A stretch of DNA of 64,000 nucleotides from Lachnospiraceae bacterium (GCA_017411305.1 JAFQQI010000107.1:310001-374000), one strand, 5' to 3'. Positions 1-8,363 are shown, counted from the stretch's first letter. The notes: a model not told the origin generated them from the letters alone. Translations and numbers: made by a program.

Positions 1-796
1 ACTTACTGGTCAAATAAGGATATAAATGAGTGAAATGGGAAAGGGAACTCTTTTGCGTATTATAAAGATACTGTAATAAAGCTCCGGCAGCAATTAATCC
101 GGCGGGGAAATCTTCAATCCCCATCCCATGTAACGCGGTTACGTGGAAATGCTTTAGCAAACATTTTCGACATCTGTCTTCATCATAAAAATGGGGTTCC
201 AAGGAATACACCGTAATCCCTAGTCTGCTTTTTAAGTCCTGTAAATCAAGTCCGCTTACAAGGAAAGCATCATTACATACAATTTCACTGGGATGATATT
301 TATTGATTTCATCTAATAATTTTTTATCATCCTCGGTTTCTGTCAGATAATAATCACCGGTAGTTACATCCGCAACAGAAATACCGGATTTCCCTTCAAA
401 ATAGGCAATGCTCATAAGATAGTTGTTTTTACTGCTGTCCATTGCCTGAACATTTAAGTTGGTTCCGGGTGTGACAATTCTTGTTACTTCACGTTTTACA
501 ATTCCTTTTGTCAGTTTGGGATCTTCCATCTGCTCACAGATAGCAACTTTATAGCCTTTAGAAACAAGCTTATTCAGATAGCTTTCCACAGCATGATAGG
601 GAACACCGCACATAGGTGCCCGCTCTTCCAAGCCACAGCTTTTACCGGTTAATGTAATTTCCAATTCCTTTGATGCAGTGATTGCATCTTCAAAAAACAT
701 TTCATAAAAGTCACCTAACCGGTAAAAAAGAATACAATCAGGGTATTCCTTTTTGGTTTCCATATATTGTTGCATCATTGGAGTTAATTCAGCCAT
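1..796 (-). CDS. mutS: DNA mismatch repair protein MutS, N-terminal part (runs off window start)
   Basis: MutS recognises mismatches and small loops in newly replicated DNA and recruits MutL. The visible 265 codons begin MAELTPMMQQY and cover the mismatch-binding domain I, including the GDFYEMF segment with the conserved Phe and Glu that contact the mismatch. The connector domain follows (GVPYHAVESY, KGYKVAICEQ, GISVADVTTGDYYL). The ATPase half lies beyond position 1. The ATG at 796 follows a GGATGG-type ribosome site. In many clostridia mutS follows miaB directly; here a SulP gene sits between them. The family call is secure; only completeness is unknown. Confidence 0.96.
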   Translation of the reverse strand, partial: MAELTPMMQQYMETKKEYPDCILFYRLGDFYEMFFEDAITASKELEITLTGKSCGLEERAPMCGVPYHAVESYLNKLVSKGYKVAICEQMEDPKLTKGIVKREVTRIVTPGTNLNVQAMDSSKNNYLMSIAYFEGKSGISVADVTTGDYYLTETEDDKKLLDEINKYHPSEIVCNDAFLVSGLDLQDLKSRLGITVYSLEPHFYDEDRCRKCLLKHFHVTALHGMGIEDFPAGLIAAGALLQYLYNTQKSSLSHFTHLYPYLTSK

Positions 797-828
797 TTTT
801 TATCCATCCGTATCCTGAAAAAGTAATA

Positions 829-862
829 AAGCGGATATGCACATAAAAAGGCACACCCGCTT
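829..862 (-). terminator. Hairpin between sulP-like gene and mutS
   Basis: A 12-bp stem (829-840 pairing with 851-862, two G-U pairs) with a 10-base loop lies between the SulP stop and the mutS start. On the minus strand a moderately T-rich stretch follows. It probably ends or attenuates the sulP transcript. The tail is not a perfect T run, so readthrough into mutS is possible. Confidence 0.55.
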
Positions 863-882
863 AAATATAGCACAATTTTGAA

Positions 883-2556
883 TTATTGTAAATCTTCAGC
901 ACGCTTAATAGCATCATCAATATGCGCACAGAAATTTTCTAAACCAACTGCTTCAAAGAAACCTGCTTTTTTCATAACATTCAAAGGTTGTTCATTAACA
1001 TGGGATAAAATTAACTGAACATTTTGCTTTTTGCATTTTGTAAGAAGCTGCTCAAGATTATGCATGGCAGTTGCATCAATAGCATTTACACTTCTCATTC
1101 TGATAATAAGGTTCTTTGTTTTTTCAGGTACTGAAATTTTTAGTAATTTATCTGCTGCTGCGAAGAACATAGGACCGCTGATTTCATATACAAGAGTTCC
1201 TTCCGGCACCTGACGAAGTTCAATGCCATCGGGATCATCAGGATCATTAATATATTTCCAGCCTTCTACCTGTGTTACGTCGCTCATACGCTTCATAAAA
1301 AGAACCGCTGCAAAGACAATACCTACTTCAATCGCTACTACCAGGTCAAATACAACAGTTAAAACAAAGGTTACAATAAGTACTGCAATATCACTTTTGG
1401 GTGATGTTTTAATTAAATAAACAAATTCTCTCCAGCCGCACATATTATAAGCAACCATAAACAGAATCGCTGCGATGGCAGGCATGGGAATTAAAGCAGC
1501 ATAAGGCATAAACAATACCATAACAAGAAGAAGTACCACAGCATGTACCATACCGGATATAGGGGAACGTCCACCGTTCTTTACATTGGCTGCGGTTCTT
1601 GCAATGGCACCTGTTGCAGGAATTCCTCCAAACAGTGCACTTGCAACATTACCGGCACCCTGTGCTACAAGCTCCATGTTAGAGTTGTGTTTGGAATTAA
1701 TCATACTGTCAGAAACCACACAGGAAAGAAGGGATTCTACAGCTGCTAAAATCGCAATTGTAAGTGCGTTGCTAAATTGGCTGCTGATTAATTCATAGTT
1801 GATTACCGGCAACCGGAAGGTAGGCGGTTGATTGGTAATTTCATATAAAGTTCCGATTGTGTTTACTTCCATTCCCAATCCTGAAACTATTCCGATACCT
1901 GCAAAAACAGCAAGCAGGGAAGGGGGAATACTACCCGCAATCTTACCGGCTTTTCCTGGAAGTACTTTGCCGATATAAGGCCAAAAAATTAAAACAGCAA
2001 GACATACAACGCCGACAATTAAGGCTTGCATATTTATAGTTGTGAAATGGGCAATCACTGCTTCTGCTTTTTCTATGGTTTCTACCGGACTGACGCCTTC
2101 ACCGTAAGTAAGTCCAAAGAAATCTTTCATCTGCCCGATAGCAATGGTAACTGCAATACCTGCCGTAAAACCGGTAGTAATGGTATAAGGAATAAAACGA
2201 ATCAGATTCCCCAGTCTGAGAACTCCCATTAATATCAAAAGCAGACCGGCCATTAATGTTGCTACTGCCAAGCCTTCCAATCCGCTGGTTGCAACAATGC
2301 CTGCAACAATGGCTGCAAATGCTGCGGTAGGTCCGGAAATCTGTACTCGGCTTCCGCCTAGAAAGGAAATAACAAATCCTGCTACAATGGCAGTATAAAG
2401 TCCTTTTTCGGGACTGACACCGGAAGCAAGGGCAAGGGCTATGGATAGGGGTAACGCAATAATTGCTACAATAATTCCGGCTACAATATCCTTAATAAAT
2501 TGTTCCTTTGAATAATTTTTTAATACATAAAAAAGCTTTGGTTTTAACTGTTCCAT
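883..2556 (-). CDS. SulP family inorganic anion transporter with STAS domain
   Basis: A secondary transporter for sulfate, bicarbonate or a similar anion in the cytoplasmic membrane. The 557-residue protein has the SulP core of many hydrophobic segments (about residues 15-415, including GLYTAIVAGF and SGPTAAFAAIVAGI). A cytoplasmic STAS domain follows (about 425-550, with SVNAIDATAMHNLEQL). An upstream in-frame TTG at 2601 would add 15 residues, but the ATG at 2556 lies behind AGGAGAC and the family's usual N-terminus starts there, so I use 2556. Hairpins lie on both sides, so it appears to be its own transcription unit within the miaB-mutS interval. The substrate cannot be read from sequence. 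Confidence 0.93.
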   Translation of the reverse strand: MEQLKPKLFYVLKNYSKEQFIKDIVAGIIVAIIALPLSIALALASGVSPEKGLYTAIVAGFVISFLGGSRVQISGPTAAFAAIVAGIVATSGLEGLAVATLMAGLLLILMGVLRLGNLIRFIPYTITTGFTAGIAVTIAIGQMKDFFGLTYGEGVSPVETIEKAEAVIAHFTTINMQALIVGVVCLAVLIFWPYIGKVLPGKAGKIAGSIPPSLLAVFAGIGIVSGLGMEVNTIGTLYEITNQPPTFRLPVINYELISSQFSNALTIAILAAVESLLSCVVSDSMINSKHNSNMELVAQGAGNVASALFGGIPATGAIARTAANVKNGGRSPISGMVHAVVLLLVMVLFMPYAALIPMPAIAAILFMVAYNMCGWREFVYLIKTSPKSDIAVLIVTFVLTVVFDLVVAIEVGIVFAAVLFMKRMSDVTQVEGWKYINDPDDPDGIELRQVPEGTLVYEISGPMFFAAADKLLKISVPEKTKNLIIRMRSVNAIDATAMHNLEQLLTKCKKQNVQLILSHVNEQPLNVMKKAGFFEAVGLENFCAHIDDAIKRAEDLQ

Positions 2557-2644
2557 ATGTATCTCATTGTCTCCTGTTAATAAAATGTTAAAATTTAACA
2601 AAACCTTTTTGATAATATACCTATTTTAATTGAAATACAAGAAA

Positions 2645-2688
2645 AAAAGACATATGTTCTTGTTTTAGTACAAGAATATGTGTCTTTT
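2645..2688 (-). terminator. Terminator after miaB
   Basis: A long inverted repeat (about 2645-2662 with 2670-2688) with A-rich and T-rich flanks on both strands lies between the miaB stop and the SulP start. It should act as a strong intrinsic terminator for the miaB operon. Confidence 0.8.
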
Positions 2689-2724
2689 CTTTCATTATTA
2701 GTAATTTTATATTGCGGGCAATCT

Positions 2725-4164
2725 TTATTTTTGTAATTCACCTAAATAATAAAAACCATGGCATTCCTTAAGATAGACAGGGACGATTTGACCGATTAAA
2801 TCATGACTGCCTTTAAAATGAACAATGGTATTATTGGAAAGTCTGCCGGTAAGTAAACTGCTATCCTGTTCATTTATTTCTTCTACCAAAGCATCTAAGG
2901 TCTGTCCTTCTAAGAGTGCGACTCTCATTCGGGCAGTATCCTGAACCGTTTTTAGTACTTTGTCAAAGCCTTTCTTTACCAGTTCCTCCGGAACTTGATT
3001 TTCCATGGATGCTGCCGGTGTTCCGGTGCGTTTGGAATAGATGAAAGTAAAGGCATTTTCGTACTGTACCTTATTGATTACATCAATAGTTTCTTCTACA
3101 TCTTCCGGGGTTTCGCCGGGAAATCCTACAATAATGTCTGTGGTAAGCGCAATGTCAGGAATTTCCTTTCGGATTTTTTCTGCCAGTGCAAGATATTGCT
3201 CCTTAGTATACTTACGGTTCATTTCCTTTAAAATACGTGTGGAGCCTGATTGTAGGGGAAGATGAAGATGTCTGCAAATTTTTTTGGATTCTTTCATGAC
3301 CTGTATCAGTTCATCGGATAAATCTTTGGGATGCGATGTCATAAAACGGATTCTCTGTAAACCTTCTATTCTTTCAATTTCCCTCAGAAGCTGTGCAAAG
3401 GTAATAGGCTCCATTAGATTTTTACCATAGGAGTTTACATTTTGTCCCAAAAGCATTACTTCAACGACGCCGTCAGATACCAATTCTTCTATTTCTTTTA
3501 TGATGTCTTTAGGGTTTCGGCTTCGCTCTCGGCCTCTGACATAGGGCACTATACAATAACTGCAAAAATTATTACATCCAAACATGATATTAATGCCGGA
3601 TTTAAAGGAATATTTTCGCTCAATGGGTAAATCTTCAACAATCTGGTCAGTATCTTCCCAAATATCAATTACCATACTATCAGATTCATACATTGAGACC
3701 AATAGTTCTGCAAATTTGTAAATATTATGTGTACCAAAAATCAGGTCCACAAAACGATAACTTTTTTGTAACTTTTCTATTACGGATGCCTCTTGCATCA
3801 TACAACCGCAAAGAGCTATCTTCTTATGGGGATTTTTCTTTTTAAGGCTGTTTAAATGTCCAAGACGACCATAAACGCGTTGATTGGCGTTATCACGAAC
3901 GGTACAAGTATTATAAATGACAAAATCAGCATCTTCGTCTTCTATCAATTCATATCCTGTAAGCTCTAAGATTCCGGCTAGCTTTTCGGAATCACGGGCG
4001 TTCATCTGACAGCCGAAGGTAGTTACGCAACAGGTAGGCTTTCGACCCAGCTCATTTGAAAGTGCTTGCACATAGTCTTTTGCTTTTTCTATATACAGAA
4101 ACTGACGTTTTGTTTCCTCATCGCCATTATATTTAGCGGTTAATTGTCTGTTTGTAGTTCCCAT
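2725..4164 (-). CDS. miaB: tRNA-2-methylthio-N6-dimethylallyladenosine synthase MiaB
   Basis: A radical SAM methylthiotransferase that adds the 2-methylthio group to i6A37 of tRNAs reading UNN codons. The 479-residue protein has an N-terminal UPF0004 domain with cluster cysteines C52 (FGCQMN), C87 (NTCTVRD) and C121. The radical SAM motif is C197-x3-C201-x2-C204 (GCNNFCSYC), and a TRAM domain lies at the C-terminus. The ATG at 4164 follows AGAAAGGA. It is 11 nt downstream of the nuclease-like gene and the last gene before a strong terminator. Length and motifs fit MiaB rather than MtaB or RimO. Confidence 0.96.
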   Translation of the reverse strand: MGTTNRQLTAKYNGDEETKRQFLYIEKAKDYVQALSNELGRKPTCCVTTFGCQMNARDSEKLAGILELTGYELIEDEDADFVIYNTCTVRDNANQRVYGRLGHLNSLKKKNPHKKIALCGCMMQEASVIEKLQKSYRFVDLIFGTHNIYKFAELLVSMYESDSMVIDIWEDTDQIVEDLPIERKYSFKSGINIMFGCNNFCSYCIVPYVRGRERSRNPKDIIKEIEELVSDGVVEVMLLGQNVNSYGKNLMEPITFAQLLREIERIEGLQRIRFMTSHPKDLSDELIQVMKESKKICRHLHLPLQSGSTRILKEMNRKYTKEQYLALAEKIRKEIPDIALTTDIIVGFPGETPEDVEETIDVINKVQYENAFTFIYSKRTGTPAASMENQVPEELVKKGFDKVLKTVQDTARMRVALLEGQTLDALVEEINEQDSSLLTGRLSNNTIVHFKGSHDLIGQIVPVYLKECHGFYYLGELQK

Positions 4165-4175
4165 TTTTTTCCTTT

Positions 4176-4913
4176 CTAATCATCCACACGATATAAATAA
4201 GCATTTCCTTTTTTGCCGCAGTGTGTAATTACAGTCAGATAATGTAATATGTGGAGTACTTTTCCTGCCTCCGCTTTTTTTATTTTGACTGCTTTAGCAA
4301 ATTCAGATACGGTAAAGGGTTCTGAAAGCTCATAGGGAATCAATTGTACATAATCTTCTATCCGTTCAAATCGGATTTCATCTGCCAGTGCAACCGGAAT
4401 CCGGTCAAATCTGCAGGAGCCTTTCTTTTTATCTGCACTCCAACCATTTAACAGACGATATTCTTCTATATCAAGTAAAGGGATACAAATTCGTAAATTA
4501 GGATGCTTTAAATATGACTTTATCTTGTATAGCTCAAAAAAAGCTTTATAAACATTACCTTTCACAGGGCTTTTGCGAAGTGCGGAACACTCTCCTGTTT
4601 CTTCGTCTATCCAGGAAAGCCACTTTATATGTGGTATCGGATAAACTAAGGTGACAGGATATTCAGGAAGAAAACTATCAAGTTTACTTCGAATTTTGTT
4701 AAAATTAGCAGTCTGAATTTCGATAATCTCTGAACCTGTATAGATATCAGCAACATATCCGTTAATGGGAATTTCCTGCATATCTTTATCCGGTGCATAA
4801 TAATCCTTTAAAATTGCATGAACCGTCTTTTCCTGTAAAGTACCGATGCCGTAACGCTTCCTCTGTGTATTCAAAAAATGATTTTTTACTTCTTCAAATC
4901 GATTTTTATCCAT
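4176..4913 (-). CDS. Uncharacterised protein with nuclease-like N-terminal region
   Basis: A 245-residue protein I cannot assign to a characterised family. Residues 28-67 carry E28, then ADIYTGSE with D56, a hydrophobic strand, and E65-I-Q67. This spacing resembles the E...D...(D/E)xK core of PD-(D/E)XK nucleases with Lys replaced by Gln. The strand-rich middle (VTLVYPIP) and a C-terminal region (about 195-240) that resembles a winged helix would fit a DNA- or RNA-binding regulator or nuclease. It lies 11 nt before miaB and 33 nt after the gtrA-like gene, so all three are probably cotranscribed. The nuclease reading is inference from motif spacing; no signal peptide or membrane segment is seen. 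Confidence 0.6.
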   Translation of the reverse strand: MDKNRFEEVKNHFLNTQRKRYGIGTLQEKTVHAILKDYYAPDKDMQEIPINGYVADIYTGSEIIEIQTANFNKIRSKLDSFLPEYPVTLVYPIPHIKWLSWIDEETGECSALRKSPVKGNVYKAFFELYKIKSYLKHPNLRICIPLLDIEEYRLLNGWSADKKKGSCRFDRIPVALADEIRFERIEDYVQLIPYELSEPFTVSEFAKAVKIKKAEAGKVLHILHYLTVITHCGKKGNAYLYRVDD

Positions 4914-4946
4914 AGCATATCATTATCGTTGATCAGATCAAACGAT

Positions 4947-5372
4947 TTATTTACGTTCCAAAAAGATTTTTCTGGAAATGAAATTGTATACCATTACGAT
5001 ACCTGTTGCTATGATGGAACTGATGGATACCATCCATTCATCGCTTATCATTTCCTGTAAAAAAGCAGAATGTTTGTATATTACATCGATGCATACGAAC
5101 ATTACGATTTCATTAATTGAAAGACCGATTGCGGAGAGAACAATAAAACCGATAAATTCTTTATTCTTATTCATCTCCTTCTTTTGTGTAAATACAAATT
5201 TAATGCTCAAAAGATAATTGACAACTGCAGAAATGACGAATCCCAAGAACTTGGAAATTAGGTAATGTACACCAAAAATGTTTGCAAGGCCTACAGTAAT
5301 ACCAAAATCAATTAGAAAGCATAAGAATCCTACTACCCCAAATTTCAGAATTTGTTCTATTAAATTTTTCAT
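4947..5372 (-). CDS. GtrA family membrane protein
   Basis: A 141-residue protein with four predicted membrane helices (about residues 8-30, 36-58, 73-92 and 112-134) and the family's GVVGFLCFLIDFG opening. GtrA-like proteins are thought to help move lipid-linked sugars across the cytoplasmic membrane for cell-wall or O-antigen glucosylation. No glycosyltransferase or other glycan gene adjoins it. The ATG at 5372 follows AGGAATG. It heads a short run with the nuclease-like gene and miaB, behind a plausible sigma-A promoter. Confidence 0.88.
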   Translation of the reverse strand: MKNLIEQILKFGVVGFLCFLIDFGITVGLANIFGVHYLISKFLGFVISAVVNYLLSIKFVFTQKKEMNKNKEFIGFIVLSAIGLSINEIVMFVCIDVIYKHSAFLQEMISDEWMVSISSIIATGIVMVYNFISRKIFLERK

Positions 5373-5416
5373 CTGTTTTCATTCCTTTCCGAAATATATT
5401 CTGATTTTGCAGGTAC

Positions 5417-5444
5417 GTTATAATTTTTTTATCATACCAAACAA
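5417..5444 (-). promoter_or_regulatory. Putative sigma-A promoter of the gtrA-miaB run
   Basis: On the minus strand TTGTTT (5439-5444) and TATAAC (5417-5422) are separated by 16 bases, about 45 bases before the gtrA start. The -35 touches the tail of the preceding terminator. Confidence 0.45.
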
Positions 5445-5479
5445 AAAAGAATGCCATGCATATTATAACATGACATTCT
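5443..5479 (-). terminator. Terminator after the cysteine-rich gene
   Basis: An 11-bp stem with one mismatch (5448-5458 with 5469-5479) is followed on the minus strand by a run of six T. This is a clear intrinsic terminator 36 bases past the stop of the cysteine-rich gene. Confidence 0.82.
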
Positions 5480-5515
5480 GATTTTGAAATATTAAATTTT
5501 AATTCTTTTGAAAAT

Positions 5516-5836
5516 TTATGACTGGCATTGATTATTTTCGCAACCGCAGGTCTGGTTACCGAATGGAATAAAGCCGCGTCTGTCAAAGTTTCTGTCATTA
5601 TCGCAATCGCTATCACAGTCATTTTCATGTCTTCTTTCGCAATCACAATCACAATCACTTCTGTGTCTTCTGTTGCATTCACAATCATTATCGCGTCTTC
5701 TGCAATTATCGCGTTCGTTTCGTAAGTCACAGCCGCAATCACCTGTGATATTACCACAGATGTTATTGCTTTGTGTATTCTGTCCGCAACTATTTTGAGA
5801 ACAGAACAGTAAAATGAGTAACCATAAACAATTCAT
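5516..5836 (-). CDS. Small cysteine-rich protein with Asp/Arg/Cys repeats
   Basis: The 106-residue protein contains 17 cysteines. It opens with a short hydrophobic stretch (MNCLWLLILLFC) that lacks the basic start of a signal peptide. An Asn/Gln-rich linker follows, and then a highly charged region (about 34-85) of repeated C-D/E-C, RRH and DCDCD units. The tail has CGC again. This architecture matches the short high-cysteine 'chorion-like' proteins common in clostridia, whose function is unknown. The ATG at 5836 sits 9 bases after AAGGAG; an earlier in-frame ATG at 5878 lacks a site. A sigma-K-like promoter precedes it, so a spore-surface or metal-binding role is possible (inference). Confidence 0.75.
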   Translation of the reverse strand: MNCLWLLILLFCSQNSCGQNTQSNNICGNITGDCGCDLRNERDNCRRRDNDCECNRRHRSDCDCDCERRHENDCDSDCDNDRNFDRRGFIPFGNQTCGCENNQCQS

Positions 5837-5863
5837 ACTATTACACTCCTTATTTCTATGCTT

Positions 5864-5891
5864 TATCATATGCAACACAGAAATAAAAAGT
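5864..5891 (-). promoter_or_regulatory. Putative mother-cell (sigma-K-like) promoter
   Basis: On the minus strand CATATGATA (5864-5872) fits the sigma-K -10 pattern CATA-N3-TA. An AC dinucleotide (5890-5891), the usual minimal -35, lies 17 bases upstream. The cysteine-rich gene starts 27 bases downstream. The motif is short, so chance occurrence is a real possibility. Confidence 0.35.
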
Positions 5892-5904
5892 TAGTGTATA
5901 CTGA

Positions 5905-6438
5905 TTAATTCTTTAATAAATGATTACGGATATAGGAAAAGGTAATCTCTTCTCCTTCCTCTGCCAGCATTACAAGAAGTTTTTCCAGCAATTCTTTAGT
6001 ATCCTCATGGATCGGAGCTTTCTCTTTCCCTTTTTGGTAATAAACAAGAGGGTCTTTGGGAGTATAGGAGCTCCCGTTATATATCTTGCAGGCGGCAATT
6101 CTGTCCATTAGCATCTCAACCACATATTTTACCGGCATTGGTGCAGGAGCCATTCCTCCGGGAATTTCCTTGGTACTATAATCAATCCAATATTCGTAAT
6201 GATGTTTATTTCTGCCTTTGTGATGTAACCAAGCGGATGAATAACCAATGGCTTCTCTTTCCGCATTGTTGGGACTTCTGTTTCCCTGATAATATTTTAC
6301 GCCTACCCAAAATTCAGAAGGACTGTATTTTGATAAATCATGCATAAGCCCCTGCTTATACAAGCCAACTTTAAAACAGCCTTTCATAACTTGTATTTTG
6401 TGTCGCGTAATTGTTTTAAAATGTTTCCATGCTTTCAT
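5905..6438 (-). CDS. DUF5662 family protein
   Basis: A 177-residue soluble protein of a family found in Firmicutes and phages, with no known function. Conserved histidine/aspartate clusters (LMHDLSKYS at about residues 32-40 and LHHKGRNKHHYEYW at about 71-84) suggest an all-helical, HD-like metal-binding fold. The start ATG at 6438 is 1 base after the stop of the GH13-like gene. Its ribosome site (AAGGTG) is embedded in that gene's last codons, so the two are translationally coupled. No activity should be assumed. Confidence 0.8.
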   Translation of the reverse strand: MKAWKHFKTITRHKIQVMKGCFKVGLYKQGLMHDLSKYSPSEFWVGVKYYQGNRSPNNAEREAIGYSSAWLHHKGRNKHHYEYWIDYSTKEIPGGMAPAPMPVKYVVEMLMDRIAACKIYNGSSYTPKDPLVYYQKGKEKAPIHEDTKELLEKLLVMLAEEGEEITFSYIRNHLLKN

Positions 6439-6439
6439 T

Positions 6440-8275
6440 TTAGGACACCTTTTTTTTCTTGGAATGCTTCTTGGTATTCATAGCAGGATTTGTTTTCGAA
6501 ATATAAATTGCAACTGTTCTGCCTTGAATAAGCACCATATTTTCATTAATGGAACAAGTACTCATAGTATCGTCAGTAGTAAACAAAGGACACCACTCTT
6601 TCCCTTTGGGTAATTTGGGTAGCGCCAATTCATGTGCTTCCCAATGCATATTATATGCAATATAAAGCGATTCAGAATGAGAAGTATGGGAATATTCACC
6701 GTAAAGCATAATACCGATCATTCTGCTGATATAGGAGGTGTCGGGTCTCCATGCCTCTGTTCCGTGATAGGAAATATCGGGATATCCGCAAGCAATGGAG
6801 TCCATCGATAAAAGCTCTTGCTTAAAATGAAGAAGCTCGTGTTCTTTTCGTAATTTGCTGATATTACAAACAAAGTCAAAAATATCCTTTGAAAAGCGAT
6901 TCATCTTCCATTTCACAAAGCCGGTTTCATTATCCTGACAGTAAGCATTATTATTTCCGTATCTTGTATTTGCAAATTCATCTCCTGAAAAAAGATAAGG
7001 AACTCCTTGTGACAGGAATAAAAAAGAAATTGCATTCTTTAGTTGCTTGCGCCTAAGCTCTAAAACGGCTTTTTTACGGCTTTCACCTTCCGCACCGCAA
7101 TTCCAGCTGTAATTTGTCTCTACTCCGTCACGATTGTTTTCGCCGTTTGATTCATTGTGCTTCTTTTCGTAAGAAACCAGGTCGTAGAGAGAAAAACCGT
7201 CATAATCAGCCATATAATTAACCATTCCGCAAAAGCCGGAATTATTCTTATGATAATGTATTACTTGCTGAATCAGATTTTCATCGCCTTTCAGGAAACG
7301 GCGCATATCGTTCTTAAAATTACCGTTATCAGCAAGCAAATTACGGTATACAGGCGGCTTTTCATAAATCTCATCTAAACGGAAATAAGGAGCTCTGATT
7401 TTGCATCCTTTTAATATAGCATCTCCTGCGATAAATTCATACGGAATATGAAAACCGCTTAATCTGAAACCGTCAACATGATATTCCATACACCAGTATC
7501 TTAATACATCAATTATATATGACGGCCTGCATTCAGGCGGAAAATAAAAATGCATCATAAGCTCTATATCGTTTTTGTGAAGGGCTTTTACCAGTTCTTT
7601 AAATGAAATATCTGCTCTGTGTGCGCTGTAGGATGCCTTTGGTGCAAAATAAAAGCCATTCTGAAATCCCCAGCAATTTACCCTGTTTTCATGTCCATGC
7701 TCTGTTTTCATGCATTCTTCATATTCATAAGCTGGCATCAGTTCAATAGCGGTAATACCCAGTTTTTTGAAATGAGGTATTTTCTGGATGATTCCTTCAA
7801 ATGTTCCTTTATTTTTTACACCGGAACTTTTATCCATAGTAAAGGCACGTACATTGAGACCGTAAATGATAGTATCCTGAATGGGCGTCTCAGGTGATTT
7901 ATCATCTTCCCAATCAAAAGGCATATCAGTAAGCATACCGAAGGTTTCTCTCGGACATATTTCGAAACTGCCCCATGCTTGCAAACCGTCAACTAATTTG
8001 GCATAAGGATCCGTATAGATAACTTCTCCATTGTAATAGTTATACTTTGTAAAAGAAAAGATTCCGTCTAAGGATTCAACACGAACACCATAGAGAGTTC
8101 CTCTTCTTCCACTGTTCGAGAAAGGAATCCGTATCTCGTTTCCCTCTTTTGTATATAAAATAACACCACAATCTTTATCAGTATCTGCTTCGGTTGCAAA
8201 AAGATATCCGTCATCACAGGCAAATACACCTTGCCTGTCCGGTTTAAAGTACGAAATTTTAAGCTTTTGTTCCAT
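6440..8275 (-). CDS. GH13 debranching-enzyme homologue lacking catalytic residues
   Basis: A 611-residue protein with the layout of GlgX/TreX/isoamylase debranching enzymes: an N-terminal CBM48-like domain (about 1-110), a GH13 barrel (about 135-520) and a C-terminal beta domain. The family signature NESNGENNRDG is present near 374-384. The active site is not. Conserved region I (normally DVVYNH) reads MHFYFPP at about 241-247. Region II reads VDGFRLSGF, so the nucleophile Asp is S273. Region III has APYF where AEPW is expected, so the acid Glu is P296. Region IV keeps D359 but has Y358 for His. It is probably a glycan-binding or regulatory pseudoenzyme. The start at 8275 follows GGGAGG. Confidence 0.88.
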   Translation of the reverse strand: MEQKLKISYFKPDRQGVFACDDGYLFATEADTDKDCGVILYTKEGNEIRIPFSNSGRRGTLYGVRVESLDGIFSFTKYNYYNGEVIYTDPYAKLVDGLQAWGSFEICPRETFGMLTDMPFDWEDDKSPETPIQDTIIYGLNVRAFTMDKSSGVKNKGTFEGIIQKIPHFKKLGITAIELMPAYEYEECMKTEHGHENRVNCWGFQNGFYFAPKASYSAHRADISFKELVKALHKNDIELMMHFYFPPECRPSYIIDVLRYWCMEYHVDGFRLSGFHIPYEFIAGDAILKGCKIRAPYFRLDEIYEKPPVYRNLLADNGNFKNDMRRFLKGDENLIQQVIHYHKNNSGFCGMVNYMADYDGFSLYDLVSYEKKHNESNGENNRDGVETNYSWNCGAEGESRKKAVLELRRKQLKNAISFLFLSQGVPYLFSGDEFANTRYGNNNAYCQDNETGFVKWKMNRFSKDIFDFVCNISKLRKEHELLHFKQELLSMDSIACGYPDISYHGTEAWRPDTSYISRMIGIMLYGEYSHTSHSESLYIAYNMHWEAHELALPKLPKGKEWCPLFTTDDTMSTCSINENMVLIQGRTVAIYISKTNPAMNTKKHSKKKKVS

Positions 8276-8327
8276 GCAGCCTCCCGGTTAATATTTCTTG
8301 AATAACTCATGTAATCTTCTGTTTATT

Positions 8328-8357
8328 ATGATAACACAAAAGAGACAAACTGTGCAA
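8328..8357 (-). promoter_or_regulatory. Putative sigma-A promoter of the GH13-like gene
   Basis: On the minus strand TTGCAC (8352-8357) and TATCAT (8328-8333) are separated by 18 bases, about 50 bases upstream of the GH13-like start. It is divergent from the DUF1292 promoter. Confidence 0.45.
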
Positions 8358-8363
8358 AAAATA

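Noticed and set aside
2585-2603. TTGTTAA-like inverted repeat upstream of the SulP gene, resembling a Rex box
   Set aside because: The half-sites are spaced by 3 bases instead of 4 and the flanks do not match; it may be a chance AT-rich palindrome.
5308-5757. A 149-codon minus-strand frame overlapping the cysteine-rich gene and gtrA
   Set aside because: The translation is low-complexity Ile/Val/Ala, it lacks a ribosome site and runs through a terminator; the overlapping cysteine-rich frame is the better gene.
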